A stretch of 64,000 nt of DNA, taken from positions 1 to 64,000 of the forward strand of contig NC_010397.1 of the NCBI RefSeq assembly GCF_000069185.1, read 5' to 3'. Source of the DNA: Mycobacteroides abscessus ATCC 19977 (lineage in GTDB: Bacteria; Actinomycetota; Actinomycetes; Mycobacteriales; Mycobacteriaceae). The notes under the pieces are model-generated. The model had not been told where the DNA came from, made no database searches, and worked only from the letters and a program-made list of their open reading frames with translations. A program made the position numbers and the translations under genes. How positions within the stretch are numbered: the stretch's first letter is position 1; each line of letters opens with the position of its first letter. This document shows, in pieces, positions 53,601 to 63,483 of this stretch.

Positions 53601-54539
53601 CTCGCGTTCGCCGGACAGGAACACCAGAACGTCGCCGGGCGGCTCGTTCTGCAGCTCGCGTACCGCATCGGCGATGGCCTCGGTCTGGTCGCGTAGCTCG
53701 GTACGGACTATCTCGTGATCGGGGTCATCGGGTTCGTCCTCCGCCTTCGCCCCGGAGGTGCCGTGCACCGGCACTTCCAGCGGCCGATACCGGATTTCCA
53801 CCGGGTAGGTCCGCCCCGAGACCTCGACAATGGGAGCGTTGCCAAAATGTGCCGAAAAACGTTGTGGCTCAATGGTGGCTGACGTGACGATGATCTTCAG
53901 GTCGGGCCGCCTCGGTAACAGCTCGCGCAGGTAGCCGAGTAGAAAGTCGATATTGAGGCTGCGCTCATGTGCCTCATCCAGGATGAGCGTGTCGTAGCGG
54001 AGCAGCCGGCGGTCGCGCTGGATCTCGGCCAGTAGGATGCCGTCGGTCATGAGCTTGACCAGGGTGCGATCGCTAGCCTGATCGGTGAATCTAACTGTGT
54101 AGCCGACGGTTTCACCGAGCTGGGTGCCCAGCTCTTCGGCGATGCGTTCGGCGACGGTGCGTGCGGCGAGTCTGCGTGGCTGGGTATGGCCGATGGTGCC
54201 GCGGATTCCGCGTCCCAATTCCAGGCAGATCTTGGGCAGCTGCGTGGTCTTTCCCGATCCTGTCGCACCCGCGACAACCACCACCTGATGGGCGGAGATC
54301 GCGTGGGCGAGCTCTTCGCGATGCGCGCTGACGGGCAGATCGGGATACGTGATGACCGGAACCGCCGCGGCACGGGTGGCGATCAGCGCCTCGGCGGCGG
54401 TGATCTGCTCGGCGAGCTTCGTCAGCGCGTCCGGGTTTGTGTCACGCTGATTCTTCAGGCGGCGTCCCAGGCGGGACGCGTCGCGAAAGGTCACACCGTC
54501 GAGGCGCGCGCGCAACTCAGTACGGGACAATTCGGACAC
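50634..54539 (-). CDS. hrpA: ATP-dependent RNA helicase HrpA (DEAH box)
   Basis: A 1301-residue DEAH helicase, the length of E. coli HrpA (1300), which rescues stalled or colliding ribosomes. Motifs: Walker A GATGSGKTTQLPK near 95-107, DEAH in LILDEAHERS near 190-199, SAT in VTSATI, QRSGRSGRTAPG as motif VI, then the winged-helix, OB and long DUF3418 C-terminal region. The GTG at 54539 (VSELSRTELRARL) is chosen because the frame upstream reads into the neighbouring SDR gene and has no family similarity. It is divergent from the SDR with 36 bases between. Confidence 0.94.
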   Translation of the reverse strand: MSELSRTELRARLDGVTFRDASRLGRRLKNQRDTNPDALTKLAEQITAAEALIATRAAAVPVITYPDLPVSAHREELAHAISAHQVVVVAGATGSGKTTQLPKICLELGRGIRGTIGHTQPRRLAARTVAERIAEELGTQLGETVGYTVRFTDQASDRTLVKLMTDGILLAEIQRDRRLLRYDTLILDEAHERSLNIDFLLGYLRELLPRRPDLKIIVTSATIEPQRFSAHFGNAPIVEVSGRTYPVEIRYRPLEVPVHGTSGAKAEDEPDDPDHEIVRTELRDQTEAIADAVRELQNEPPGDVLVFLSGEREIRDTSEALRDIVRAGTEVLPLYARLPTAEQHKVFASHTGRRVVLATNVAETSLTVPGIRYVIDPGTARISRYSRRTKVQRLPIEPISQASAAQRSGRSGRTAPGICIRLYSEQDFEARPRYTDPEILRTNLAAVILQMAALQLGDIENFPFLDPPDKRSIRDGVQLLQELGAFSADGTITELGRRLARLPLDPRIGRMILQADAEGCVEEILVLAAALSIPDPRERPADREEAARQKHARFADDHSDFIAYLNLWRYLQDQRSQLSGSAFRRMCRNEFLHYLRIREWQDLVGQLRSIARDLGIRESGERADPGLVHAALIAGLLSHIGLREGDTRDYSGARNTKFVLAPGSVLTKKPPRWVVVADLVETSRLFGRIAARVEPQAVERLAGDLVHKTYSEPHWDAERGAVMAFERVTLYGLPLVPRRRVGYAQVDPELARELFIRHALVEGDWQSKHHFLRDNARLLRELSELEDKARRRDLLVGDDEIYALYAARIPADAVSARHFDAWWRKQRHKTPNLLTFTRDELLRTADAGADMPDTWRAGDVALPVTYRFEPGAADDGVSVHIPVEVLARLGGDEFAWHVPALREELVTALIKSLPKDLRRNFVPAPDTARAVLQNLDPGSEPLVYALARELHRLSGIRVPTDAFDLDKVPPHLRVTFVVESADGAEVARDKNLSALQQRLADSTRQAVATAVAGQWERSGLRAWPGDLPELPHTVEQVSGGHTVRGYPALVDAGTSVDIHVFATESEQRAAMATGARRLLRLSIPSPMKTVERGLDPRSRLLLSSNPDGPLSALLDDCADAATDLLAPVPVWTRAEFTALRDRAAQSLAATTLDIVRRVEKVVQAWSELQVALPTKAPAAQSEAIADMRDQLDRLLDAGFVAATGAARLTDLARYVNAIGKRLERLPQGVEADRERMHRVHAVEDAYDDLLRDLPAGRADDPDIRDIAWFIEELRVSLWAQQLGTARAVSEQRILKAINAAR

Positions 54540-54575
54540 TCCAGCAAGGATAGGCGGTCGGGTAGCTTCGCCCAC

Positions 54576-55313
54576 GTGACAGGGTTCTTGTCCGGCACCG
54601 CGTTCGCCGACCGCACCGTCGTGCTCATCGGCGGGGGCACCGGCATTGGTTTGAGCGTGGCCCGATTGGTGACCGCGGCCGGCGGTGACGTGGTGCTCGG
54701 CGGGCGTACACCGGCAACCCTGGCGGTGGCCGCAGAGGAGCTGGGCGGCAAGGCGCGTTGGCATCTGGTGGACACCGCACACCAGGCGAGCATCGACGCC
54801 TTCTTCGACCAGATCGAGGTGTTGCACGGGTTGTTCACCACGGCCGCGACCTACGTGACCGGTTCGATCGCCGCGCTGTCCGTGGAACAGGCCGCCACGC
54901 CGTTCGAGTCGAAGTTCTGGGGCCAGTACCGCGTGGTGAAGTCCGCGCTCCCCAAGCTGTCCTCCGATGCCTCGGTGGTGCTGATGTCGGGTGCTGCCAG
55001 CGTCCGGCCTGCCGGAAGCGCTCCGGCCTATGTCGCCGCGAACGCGGCCATCGAAGGCCTGGCGCGCGGGTTGGCCCACGAGCTGGCGCCCATCCGGGTC
55101 AACGCGCTCTCCCCTGGCACCGTGGACGGGCACCTCTGGAATCAGCGCCCGCCCGAGATACGTCGACAGGCTTTCGAGCACATCGCCGCAGCCGCCACCC
55201 TGCGCCGACCGGTCACGGAAGGTGAAGTCGCCCAGGCCGCGGTGTATCTACTGCTGAACTCCGCGACAACCGGCTCGACGCTGTACACCGACGGCGGTTA
55301 CGCGCTGCGTTAG
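54576..55313 (+). CDS. Short-chain dehydrogenase/reductase family protein lacking the catalytic lysine
   Basis: A 245-residue SDR with a classical Rossmann start (VLIGGGTGIGLSVARLV at about 15-31), DTAHQAS, VVLMSGAAS with the catalytic serine region, and a Tyr in APAYVAANAAIEGL. In active SDRs the motif is Y-x3-K; here Asn stands where Lys should be (Y-V-A-A-N), while NALSPG after it is intact. The enzyme may be inactive, work by another mechanism, or bind NAD(P) as a sensor. GTG start at 54576, weak ribosome site. Its stop overlaps the convergent MinD gene's stop. Confidence 0.85.
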   Translation: MTGFLSGTAFADRTVVLIGGGTGIGLSVARLVTAAGGDVVLGGRTPATLAVAAEELGGKARWHLVDTAHQASIDAFFDQIEVLHGLFTTAATYVTGSIAALSVEQAATPFESKFWGQYRVVKSALPKLSSDASVVLMSGAASVRPAGSAPAYVAANAAIEGLARGLAHELAPIRVNALSPGTVDGHLWNQRPPEIRRQAFEHIAAAATLRRPVTEGEVAQAAVYLLLNSATTGSTLYTDGGYALR

Positions 55314-56521
55314 ACGCTCCAGGCGCTGGCCAGTCCCGCGGAGACGGAGGCCGCTGCCGTCAACAACCCGTGCCAGGTCTCCGGCTGCAGCTGTTGAATA
55401 TCCAACGGGCCCGCGGTCGCGATGTGCGGGTCATACGGCACGGCCACGATGTGGTTGGGCGAGATCCAGCGATGGAACCGGGCCACCATCGCCGCCACCA
55501 GGCGTTCGGAGTTCCTGCGATCTTCGCGATTGTCGTAGCCACGAACGTGGTTGATCACCACCACCATCCGGGGGATCAGGTGCTCATAGCCCTCGGCGAT
55601 CAGCCATTCGATCGCGCGCACCGCGCCCTCGGCGCCCACCGGCGTGGCGGCCGCCACCAGCACCACGCCGTTGGCGCAGCGCAGCACACCCGGCATCACC
55701 GGATGCCAGAAGTCCACACCGGTGTCGGTGATCAGCAGGCTGTAGAGCCGTTGCAGCCGATGGTGGGCCTGGGTGTAGATCTCCGCGTTCAGTTCTCCGC
55801 GTGGGCGCACCGAATGTGAATTGGCGGCAAGCACATCCAGGCCTGTTTCGGAGTTCTGACCGACGAAGAAGCGCAGATCGAAATTGCGTTCCGGCTCGTG
55901 CTGCGCCAGCACGTCGGCGAAGGTGGATGAGGCCGACGGGTCGATCCATGAGGCCAGGTTGGCCGACTGGCCGGGGTCGGCGTCCGTGGCCAGCACCATG
56001 TCCTTGCGGCGCAGCTCGGAAAGCACCGATCCGAGCGCGGCGGTGATCATCGTCTTGCCGACGCCGCCGTTACCGCCCAACACGGCCAGGGAGTGGATAC
56101 CACGCCAGGGGCTGCGCACGACGGCAGTGAGTTCCCGAAGCTCGGCCTCCTCGCGGGACTCACCGGGATTGATGACTCCAAAACTTCCGCGGTACACCCA
56201 TTTACGCCAGCCCGCGGATGCTGGGCGACGCAGTGGAGGAAGAATCTCCGAACGGAGCTGGGCTCCCAGCGCGTCGCCGATGGCCGGCGGAAGATCCACC
56301 AGCGGGTCGTGTGGCGGCACCGCATCGACAATGGAAAGCGGCCCGCGGGGCGGCAATTGGGACGGTAGCGGCTCCGGTTGGGTCTGCTGTTGTTGCTGTG
56401 CGGCTGCTTCCGCGCGTTGCCGTTTGGCGTGCGCGCCGAGCTTGATGGGAATGATGGGACCGGTCCGGTCGAGGATCTCGTCCTCGGAGCCGTCCGCCAC
56501 GGAGTCGTTGGGCGCACTCAC
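55310..56521 (-). CDS. MinD/ParA-like ATPase, EspI-like (ESX-associated)
   Basis: A 403-residue protein: residues 1-110 are a Pro/Gln-rich disordered region with a Gln run and basic patches, then a ParA/MinD domain with a deviant Walker A LGGNGGVGKTMIT near 157-169, Walker A' ATDADPGQSANL and a C-terminal VINHVRGYD. This layout is that of EspI/Rv3888c-type ATPases next to ESX loci. Here no ESX machinery is adjacent. The GTG at 56521 has AAGGAGAT upstream. The role may be positioning or energy control of an ESX system encoded elsewhere. Confidence 0.88.
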   Translation of the reverse strand: MSAPNDSVADGSEDEILDRTGPIIPIKLGAHAKRQRAEAAAQQQQQTQPEPLPSQLPPRGPLSIVDAVPPHDPLVDLPPAIGDALGAQLRSEILPPLRRPASAGWRKWVYRGSFGVINPGESREEAELRELTAVVRSPWRGIHSLAVLGGNGGVGKTMITAALGSVLSELRRKDMVLATDADPGQSANLASWIDPSASSTFADVLAQHEPERNFDLRFFVGQNSETGLDVLAANSHSVRPRGELNAEIYTQAHHRLQRLYSLLITDTGVDFWHPVMPGVLRCANGVVLVAAATPVGAEGAVRAIEWLIAEGYEHLIPRMVVVINHVRGYDNREDRRNSERLVAAMVARFHRWISPNHIVAVPYDPHIATAGPLDIQQLQPETWHGLLTAAASVSAGLASAWSV

Positions 56522-56725
56522 GACAATCTCCTTCTCCACCAGAAGCTCTCTGGCCCAGCGCTCTGACAGTTGCGTCCTGCGTCGCGGGCAGCGTGAGACC
56601 CGTCGCATACGCAGTCTCGTATGGCCGGAGCACCGTTGGCGAGCGCCGTTACCCACCCGTGTCTGAATCGGCACCAAATGGGACGAGGTTGGTGCGTACT
56701 CGAGACCAGCCCCTCCGCCCGCGCC

Positions 56726-57058
56726 TCAGCAGGTGATGTCCACGTACATGGTCTTGGTGGTCGTGGTGGTGGTGAAGACGCCTGGTCGCTTGTTGCTCGG
56801 CAGGCCGTAATCGGACCGAACAGTGGTCTGTCCGGGACGGACGCTGCTCGCGGTGCACTGGTTGAGGGCCTTGGATCCGGTCTTGCTGACGATCACGTGG
56901 TAGCCCTGCGACTGCAGCTCTCGGACGGTCTGCTGGGCGTCGGAGCCGTCGTTCTGGTCGGAGCCGTCGTTCTGGGCGGCCGCGGTGCCGAGCGCGCACC
57001 CGAGCGGCGCGAGCGCGAGAGTGGCTGCGGTGATTCCGGTGATGAGGTACCTCTTCAT
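56726..57058 (-). CDS. Small secreted protein with NDGSD tandem repeat
   Basis: A 110-residue exported protein. The signal peptide (MKRYLITGITAATLALAPLG) is followed by ALGTAAAQ, a plausible AxA cleavage site; the Cys in LGC fits a lipobox poorly. The mature part starts with NDGSDQNDGSD, two copies of a unit coded by an 18-base direct repeat (56939-56974), and ends in a Thr-rich stretch and YVDITC, with two Cys that could pair. CAGGAGAAATC precedes the ATG at 57058. It is divergent from a two-component pair, which may control it. Confidence 0.8.
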   Translation of the reverse strand: MKRYLITGITAATLALAPLGCALGTAAAQNDGSDQNDGSDAQQTVRELQSQGYHVIVSKTGSKALNQCTASSVRPGQTTVRSDYGLPSNKRPGVFTTTTTTKTMYVDITC

Positions 57059-57231
57059 GATTTCTCCTGTGCCAGTTGATCTTTAAGGTGGATCACCGGG
57101 AGCTTGGTGATAGTTCAACGATGCGGCGGCGAAGCCGGAAAGTCTGTCGGGCGACCGACGGATGCACCGGGGGATCTTGATGTCCCCCAATCGGGGGACA
57201 GGCGTGGATTTAGCGTGTCAAGCTTGCGTTT

Positions 57232-57879
57232 ATGCAGGTGAGCGGCGAACTTGTGCGGGTCGTCGTCGGGGACGATCACCCCCTCTTCCGGGAGGGCGTG
57301 GTGCGGGCGCTCACGGCCAGCGGGCAGATCACCGTGGTCGCGGAGGCTGAGAACGGCACCGGCGCGCTGGAACTGATCAGGGAGCACCGGCCCGATGTCG
57401 CGTTGGTGGACTACCGAATGCCGGAGTTGGACGGCACCCAGGTGGCAGCCGCGGTACGCCGTGACGAACTACCCACCAGGGTGCTGCTGCTCTCGGCACA
57501 CGACGACGCGGCCATTGTGTATCGCGCATTGGAGGAAGGGGCGGCCGGATTTCTGTCGAAGGAATCCACTCGGACTGAGCTGGTCGGCGCCGTGCTCGAC
57601 TGCGCGCGGGGACGCGACGTGGTGGCGGCAAGCCTGACGGCGGGGCTGGCCGGCGAGATCCGCAAGCGGGCACAACCGGCGGGGCCCTCACTGAGTACCC
57701 GCGAACGTGAGGTGCTCAGGATGATTGCCGCCGGGCAGACGGTGCCGGCGATTGCCAGGGCGCTGTTTCTGGCTCCCTCCACGGTGAAGACTCATGTGCA
57801 GCGCCTGTACGAGAAGCTCGGTGTCGGCGACCGTGCCGCGGCGGTGGCAGAAGCGATGCGCCGCGGCTTGCTGGAATAG
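57232..57879 (+). CDS. NarL/FixJ-family response regulator
   Basis: A 215-residue regulator: receiver domain (about 8-125) with Asp14/Asp15, phosphoacceptor Asp60 (VALVDYRMPELDG) and Lys in FLSKEST, then a LuxR-type HTH (about 150-212) with LSTREREVLRMIAAGQTVPAIARALFLAPSTVKTHVQRLYEKL. The ATG at 57232 lies in a short gap with GTTTATGCAGGTGAGC. A histidine kinase gene follows after five bases. The signal and target genes are unknown; the divergent secreted protein 173 bases upstream is a candidate target. Confidence 0.93.
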   Translation: MQVSGELVRVVVGDDHPLFREGVVRALTASGQITVVAEAENGTGALELIREHRPDVALVDYRMPELDGTQVAAAVRRDELPTRVLLLSAHDDAAIVYRALEEGAAGFLSKESTRTELVGAVLDCARGRDVVAASLTAGLAGEIRKRAQPAGPSLSTREREVLRMIAAGQTVPAIARALFLAPSTVKTHVQRLYEKLGVGDRAAAVAEAMRRGLLE

Positions 57880-57884
57880 CTGCG

Positions 57885-59072
57885 ATGACCCGGCTGGATA
57901 ACATGGCCGACTATTTCGCCGCTGAACCCATGCGGGTGTCGGCCTGGCTGCGGCTGCCGCTTATCGGGTTGATAGTGCTGCTGGGTTCAGATCCGAATAT
58001 TCAGATGTGGCACAACGGCGTCTACTACGGGGTGCTGGCCGCGTACACGCTGTCGGCCGTCGTATGGGTGGGGATCGCGGTACGCGGACAGGTTGCCGAT
58101 TGGGTTGCTCCCGCAGCCACTTCGGCAGATATCGCCGCCGTGGTGATGCTGTGCCTGGCATCCGGCGCAGGCAACACCGAGTTGCTGCCGGTGTTCTTCC
58201 TGCTCCCCGTGTCGGTGGCTTTCCAGGAACGGCCCGCTATCACGGCAATTCTCGGGATCATCACGGCCGTAGCATATTTCGGCATACTTGTGTACTACAT
58301 CGCCGATGGCAATCTGGAGAGGATTCCGGGCGACGAGTACGTGACCTGGGCGGCGCTACTGTGGTTGACCGTCTTCACGACAGGTATGTGCTTTGTGCTC
58401 AAACGCCGTTCCGCGCGCGTCGTCCAGCTGGTGCACATACGTGAGCAGTTGGTCCTGGAATCGATGCGTGCCGACGAGCGCCGCAATCGCGAGGTGGCCG
58501 AGCGGCTGCACGATGGTCCGCTCCAAAATCTGTTGGCGGCTCGTCTGCGCATCGAGGAAGTACTTGAACGCCAGTCGGATCCGGTGCTGACGGCGGTGCA
58601 CTCATCGTTGCGAGAGACGGCGGCCGAGCTACGCGGCGCGGTGTCGTCGCTGCATCCGCAGGTGTTGATCGAGCTGGGATTGACGGCGGCGATCCGGGAG
58701 CTGGCGCGTCAGCACACGGCGCGTGGCATCGTCGACGTCAGCACGGCCGTCGAGGAGGTGGGCAGCCCCCCGGCGCAACCACTGGTCTACCGCGCGGCCA
58801 AGGAATTGTTGACCAATGCTGTGAAACACGGCAGGGCCAAGAACATTCGGGTGGAGCTCAGCTCGCGACGGTGCTGGCTCACCCTCGTCGTCACGGATGA
58901 CGGCCGGGGCTTCGACCCGCGTGATCTCGTGCTCTCGGTTGCCGATGGGCATATCGGCCTGGCCTCGCTGACCGTTCCCATCGAGGCCGCCGGTGGCGCA
59001 GTCACGATCACCTCGGCGCCGGGCGCCGGTACCCGGGTGTCCGTCACGGCGCCGGCCGATATGGCAGCGTAG
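57885..59072 (+). CDS. Sensor histidine kinase, HisKA_3 type
   Basis: A 395-residue membrane kinase. Five to six membrane segments (about 20-175) form an input region, followed by a dimerisation helix with phosphoacceptor His209 in RLHDGPLQNLLAARLR, and a GHKL ATPase with KELLTNAVKHG (N box), DDGRGFDP (G1) and HIGLASL with GAGTRVSV (G2). The H-D-G-P-L-Q motif is typical of HisKA_3 kinases that pair with NarL regulators, here the preceding gene. Unlike NarX no periplasmic sensor domain is evident. Confidence 0.92.
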   Translation: MTRLDNMADYFAAEPMRVSAWLRLPLIGLIVLLGSDPNIQMWHNGVYYGVLAAYTLSAVVWVGIAVRGQVADWVAPAATSADIAAVVMLCLASGAGNTELLPVFFLLPVSVAFQERPAITAILGIITAVAYFGILVYYIADGNLERIPGDEYVTWAALLWLTVFTTGMCFVLKRRSARVVQLVHIREQLVLESMRADERRNREVAERLHDGPLQNLLAARLRIEEVLERQSDPVLTAVHSSLRETAAELRGAVSSLHPQVLIELGLTAAIRELARQHTARGIVDVSTAVEEVGSPPAQPLVYRAAKELLTNAVKHGRAKNIRVELSSRRCWLTLVVTDDGRGFDPRDLVLSVADGHIGLASLTVPIEAAGGAVTITSAPGAGTRVSVTAPADMAA

Positions 59073-59116
59073 AGGGGTCCGCTGGCCGTCACGGGCCCGC
59101 CTCAGGAGATGGAGAG

Positions 59117-60523
<1,407 letters not shown>

Positions 60524-60529
60524 CCCTAC

Positions 60530-60913
60530 TCAGCCGGCCATGAATTCGTCGTAGGCGGAGGCAAGCCCCGGGGGTAAGACGGTCACGTTGCATTCGCGTT
60601 GGGCATCCCCGATCGGCGCCAGGATGCCGCGCAGCTCGTGGTATTCGGTCGGGTGCGCGGTGAAGTAGGAACGGATGTTGGCGGAGGCTTCGGGCCGTGA
60701 CTGGTTGGAGGCAGCGTCGATCACGGCGCGGGCCCCAGGATGGCTATCGAGATAGCCGCGCGCCGCGATCGTGGTCGAACCGACGGTGTCCGATAGTCGT
60801 TCCTGGCTGCAATCCGGTGCGGCTGAGGCGGCAGGGGCCGTTATGACGGCGGCGGCCCCGAGCACGCACGCGGCGCCAGCCGTGCGGCGGGTGAGGTGAT
60901 GGGAGAACTTCAT
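60530..60913 (-). CDS. Secreted haemophore-fold protein (MHB family)
   Basis: A 127-residue exported protein: signal peptide (residues 1-31, ending APAASAAP) and a helical mature domain with Cys at about 35 and 108, and the family pattern YLDSHPGARAVIDAA, YFTAHPTEYHELRGILAPI. It fits the mycobacterial haemophore/haem-binding (MHB) family, of which Rv0203 is an example. Whether it binds haem cannot be read from sequence. Converges on mtr with six bases between. Confidence 0.88.
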   Translation of the reverse strand: MKFSHHLTRRTAGAACVLGAAAVITAPAASAAPDCSQERLSDTVGSTTIAARGYLDSHPGARAVIDAASNQSRPEASANIRSYFTAHPTEYHELRGILAPIGDAQRECNVTVLPPGLASAYDEFMAG

Positions 60914-61011
60914 GTCGGTATTTCCTTTACTGGGTCCGTGGTCACTGATTCCCCGATCCAGCGCAGGTATACCCAGTAAACAAGCCGTGAAACAGGTGCT
61001 CGTCGGGCCGG

Positions 61012-62259
61012 TCAGCCGACGAGCGGCACCTCGGCGGCGATCAGGTCCAGCAGCGCGGGATACCGCTTGGCCTCCTTGTGGTTGCCGGGCTTACCGCTGC
61101 TGACCACGCCGACGGACAGGGCGCGCGCTGGGTCCGCCCACACGGCGATGTCGACAAGGCCGGTGTGTCCGAAGGCCGCCGGTGAGTTGCGGCCGAAGGG
61201 CCCGAAACGCTTGGAACCCAACATGTATCCGGTTCCCCAGCGCATGGGCATGCCACCGGTCGCCATGTCGGGACGCAGGCGCCGGGCCGGTGCCGCCGCG
61301 GCCCGGATGGTCTCGGGTGACATCACCCGTACGCCGTCGAGTTCCCCTCCCCGGCAGAGGATTTCGGCGAATCGGGATAGCTCGTTTGCCGTGGAGACGG
61401 TGTTGGACGACGGCACCACACCGGTGAGGAAGAACGGCTGGTTCGACATCGGGATGATCTCGTGCATGGTGCCGCCGACCACCGCGCGGAAGGCCGCACG
61501 CATGGGTGCGGGCAGCGGCTTGCCGGTGGGATGGCTCGGTGCCACCAGCGGTACATCTTCGGGCGCCACACCGTAGTTGGTCCATCGGAACCCAAGGGGG
61601 TCAAGGATTTCCGTGGCAAGGATGTCGCGAATGCCCTTGCCGGTGGCGCCCAGAACGATCTCACGAACCAAGGGCCCCCACGTCAGCGCGTGATACATGT
61701 GCACCAGGCCGGGCCGGTACAGCGGGCGCAGCTGCCCGAGCTGTTCGCGGGTGTACTCGCTGTCGTCCATCCGGGTGATGTCCGGACGCGGACCGGTGGG
61801 GACCGGGATACCGGCGCTGTGCGTCATCACGTGCCGGATGGTGATGCGGTCCTTACCGCGGCTGGTGAAGGTGGGCAGATATTCGCAGACCCGGTCGTCG
61901 AGCGAGAGCGCGCCGCGCTCCACCAGCAGGTGGACCACCGTCGTCGAGATGGCCTTGGCGGCCGAGTACACGCAGAACGGCGTGTCGGTGGTGACGGGAA
62001 TCTTCTCGGCGTCGACGGGATCGGTGGGGGCGTTGCCCCAACCGTGCCCGATGGCACGGTTGAGGATCACCTTGCCCCTATGCCGCAAGCACACCTGGAT
62101 GGCGGGGTGCATGCCGGCCTGGTACCAGTACCGTGCCGCCTGCCAGATGCGCTCGACGGCGGCCGGGCCTATGTCTGAGTGGTCTTCCTCGGCGATATCC
62201 GTCACCGAGTCCAGATCGGCGGGAACTCGGATGCGTCCGGCTTGGTCGCTGGCGGTCAT
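61012..62259 (-). CDS. Serine hydrolase, class C beta-lactamase/esterase family
   Basis: A 415-residue protein of the EstB/LipL-type family: nucleophile Ser99 in the SxxK motif YSAAKAIS (99-102), a Tyr in HMYHALTWG replacing Y-x-N, and HTG in FGHTGLVDIAVW as the third motif. Mycobacterial relatives hydrolyse short-chain esters; lactamase activity is usually weak. No signal peptide is seen, so it is cytoplasmic. It follows an acyl-CoA dehydrogenase by 33 bases in a likely operon. Confidence 0.9.
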   Translation of the reverse strand: MTASDQAGRIRVPADLDSVTDIAEEDHSDIGPAAVERIWQAARYWYQAGMHPAIQVCLRHRGKVILNRAIGHGWGNAPTDPVDAEKIPVTTDTPFCVYSAAKAISTTVVHLLVERGALSLDDRVCEYLPTFTSRGKDRITIRHVMTHSAGIPVPTGPRPDITRMDDSEYTREQLGQLRPLYRPGLVHMYHALTWGPLVREIVLGATGKGIRDILATEILDPLGFRWTNYGVAPEDVPLVAPSHPTGKPLPAPMRAAFRAVVGGTMHEIIPMSNQPFFLTGVVPSSNTVSTANELSRFAEILCRGGELDGVRVMSPETIRAAAAPARRLRPDMATGGMPMRWGTGYMLGSKRFGPFGRNSPAAFGHTGLVDIAVWADPARALSVGVVSSGKPGNHKEAKRYPALLDLIAAEVPLVG

Positions 62260-62292
62260 GAATTCCTTCCTACCCGACCCCGTTCTGCGGCC

Positions 62293-63468
62293 TCAGAAGC
62301 CCAGGTCGCGGCCGATGAGTTCCTTCATGATCTCGTTGGAGCCTGCCCAGATCTTGGTGACGCGCGCGTCCATCCAAGCGCGTGCGACCCGGTACTCCTT
62401 CATGTAGCCGTACCCGCCGTGTAGCTGTACGCAGGCGTCGATGACCTCGTTCTGGACCTGCGACGACCACCACTTGGCCTTGGCCGCGTCAATCGCGGTG
62501 AGCTCGCCCTTGCTGTGGGCCAGTACTGCCTGATCGACGTACACCTGTGCCGCTTCCAGCTTGGTGACGAGCTCGGCGATGAGGAACTTGTTGTACTGCA
62601 GGCTGCCGATCTGCTGACCGAACGCCTTGCGCTCCTTGGCGTATTCGACGGTCTCCTCCAGCACGGCGACCGCGTGTGCGATGTTGGCGACCGCACAGCC
62701 CATCCGCTCCTGAGGCAGGCGCTGCATCATCGAGATGAATCCCTGGTTGACCTCGCCGATGACGTTCTCGGCGGGCACCCGCACATCGGTGAAGAACAAC
62801 TCGGCGGTATCGGCCTCGGGCTGGCCCACTTTGTCCAGCTTGCGGCCGCGCTCGAAGCCGGGCATGCCCTCCTCGACCGCGAACAGGGTGATGCCCTTGG
62901 CCTTCAGCTCGGGCGCGGTGCGTGCCGCGACGACGACGAGATCGGCTCGCGCACCGTTGGTGATGAACGTCTTGGAGCCGTTGATGACCCAGTCGTCGCC
63001 GTCCTTGACGGCCGTTGTCTTGAGGGCCGCCAGATCGGAGCCACCCGAGGGCTCGGTCATGCCGATCGCGGTGATCATCTCGCCGCTACAGAACTTGGGC
63101 AGCCAGCGTTGCTTCTGCTCGTCGGTGGTCAGCTCGACGAGGTACGGGGCGACGATGTCGAAGTGAATGGACATCGAGGAGGCCAGGGCCGCGCTGGAGC
63201 GGGCCAGTTCCTCCTGCAGTACCGCGTTGTAGCGGTAGTCGCCGGCGCTGCTGCCGCCGAACTCCTCGGGGACGTCGAGGCCCAGGTAACCCTGCTTACC
63301 GGCCTCTTCCCAGAGCTCGCGGTCAATGTAGCGCTGCTCGATGAATGTCTCGGCGCGCGGGTCGACGTGGCGTTGCACAAACGCCTTCACGGACTCGCGG
63401 AATGCCTCGTGGTCCTCGGTGTAGATGGTCCGTTGCATGGTGTTATCGAAGCACGCGTCTAAATCCAT
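62293..63468 (-). CDS. Acyl-CoA dehydrogenase
   Basis: A 391-residue acyl-CoA dehydrogenase of the FadE type: EDHEAFRESVKAFV at the N-terminus, GMTEPSGGSDLAALKT and DDWVINGSKTFITNGARADLVVVAA in the middle beta domain, and QLHGGYGYMKEYRVARAWMDARV near the C-terminus. It oxidises an acyl-CoA with FAD. The ATG at 63468 (MDLDACF) has GGAG about 11 bases upstream; the internal ATG at 63438 (MQRTIYTEDHEAF) is the start used by many relatives and is a serious alternative. It is 15 bases downstream of an AraC regulator gene. Confidence 0.93.
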   Translation of the reverse strand: MDLDACFDNTMQRTIYTEDHEAFRESVKAFVQRHVDPRAETFIEQRYIDRELWEEAGKQGYLGLDVPEEFGGSSAGDYRYNAVLQEELARSSAALASSMSIHFDIVAPYLVELTTDEQKQRWLPKFCSGEMITAIGMTEPSGGSDLAALKTTAVKDGDDWVINGSKTFITNGARADLVVVAARTAPELKAKGITLFAVEEGMPGFERGRKLDKVGQPEADTAELFFTDVRVPAENVIGEVNQGFISMMQRLPQERMGCAVANIAHAVAVLEETVEYAKERKAFGQQIGSLQYNKFLIAELVTKLEAAQVYVDQAVLAHSKGELTAIDAAKAKWWSSQVQNEVIDACVQLHGGYGYMKEYRVARAWMDARVTKIWAGSNEIMKELIGRDLGF

Positions 63469-63483
63469 GCGCACCGGGCTCCG

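Noticed and set aside
54540..55181. N-terminal extension of the HrpA frame by 214 codons
   Set aside because: It lies antisense to the SDR gene, has no helicase similarity, and the GTG at 54539 gives the exact family length.
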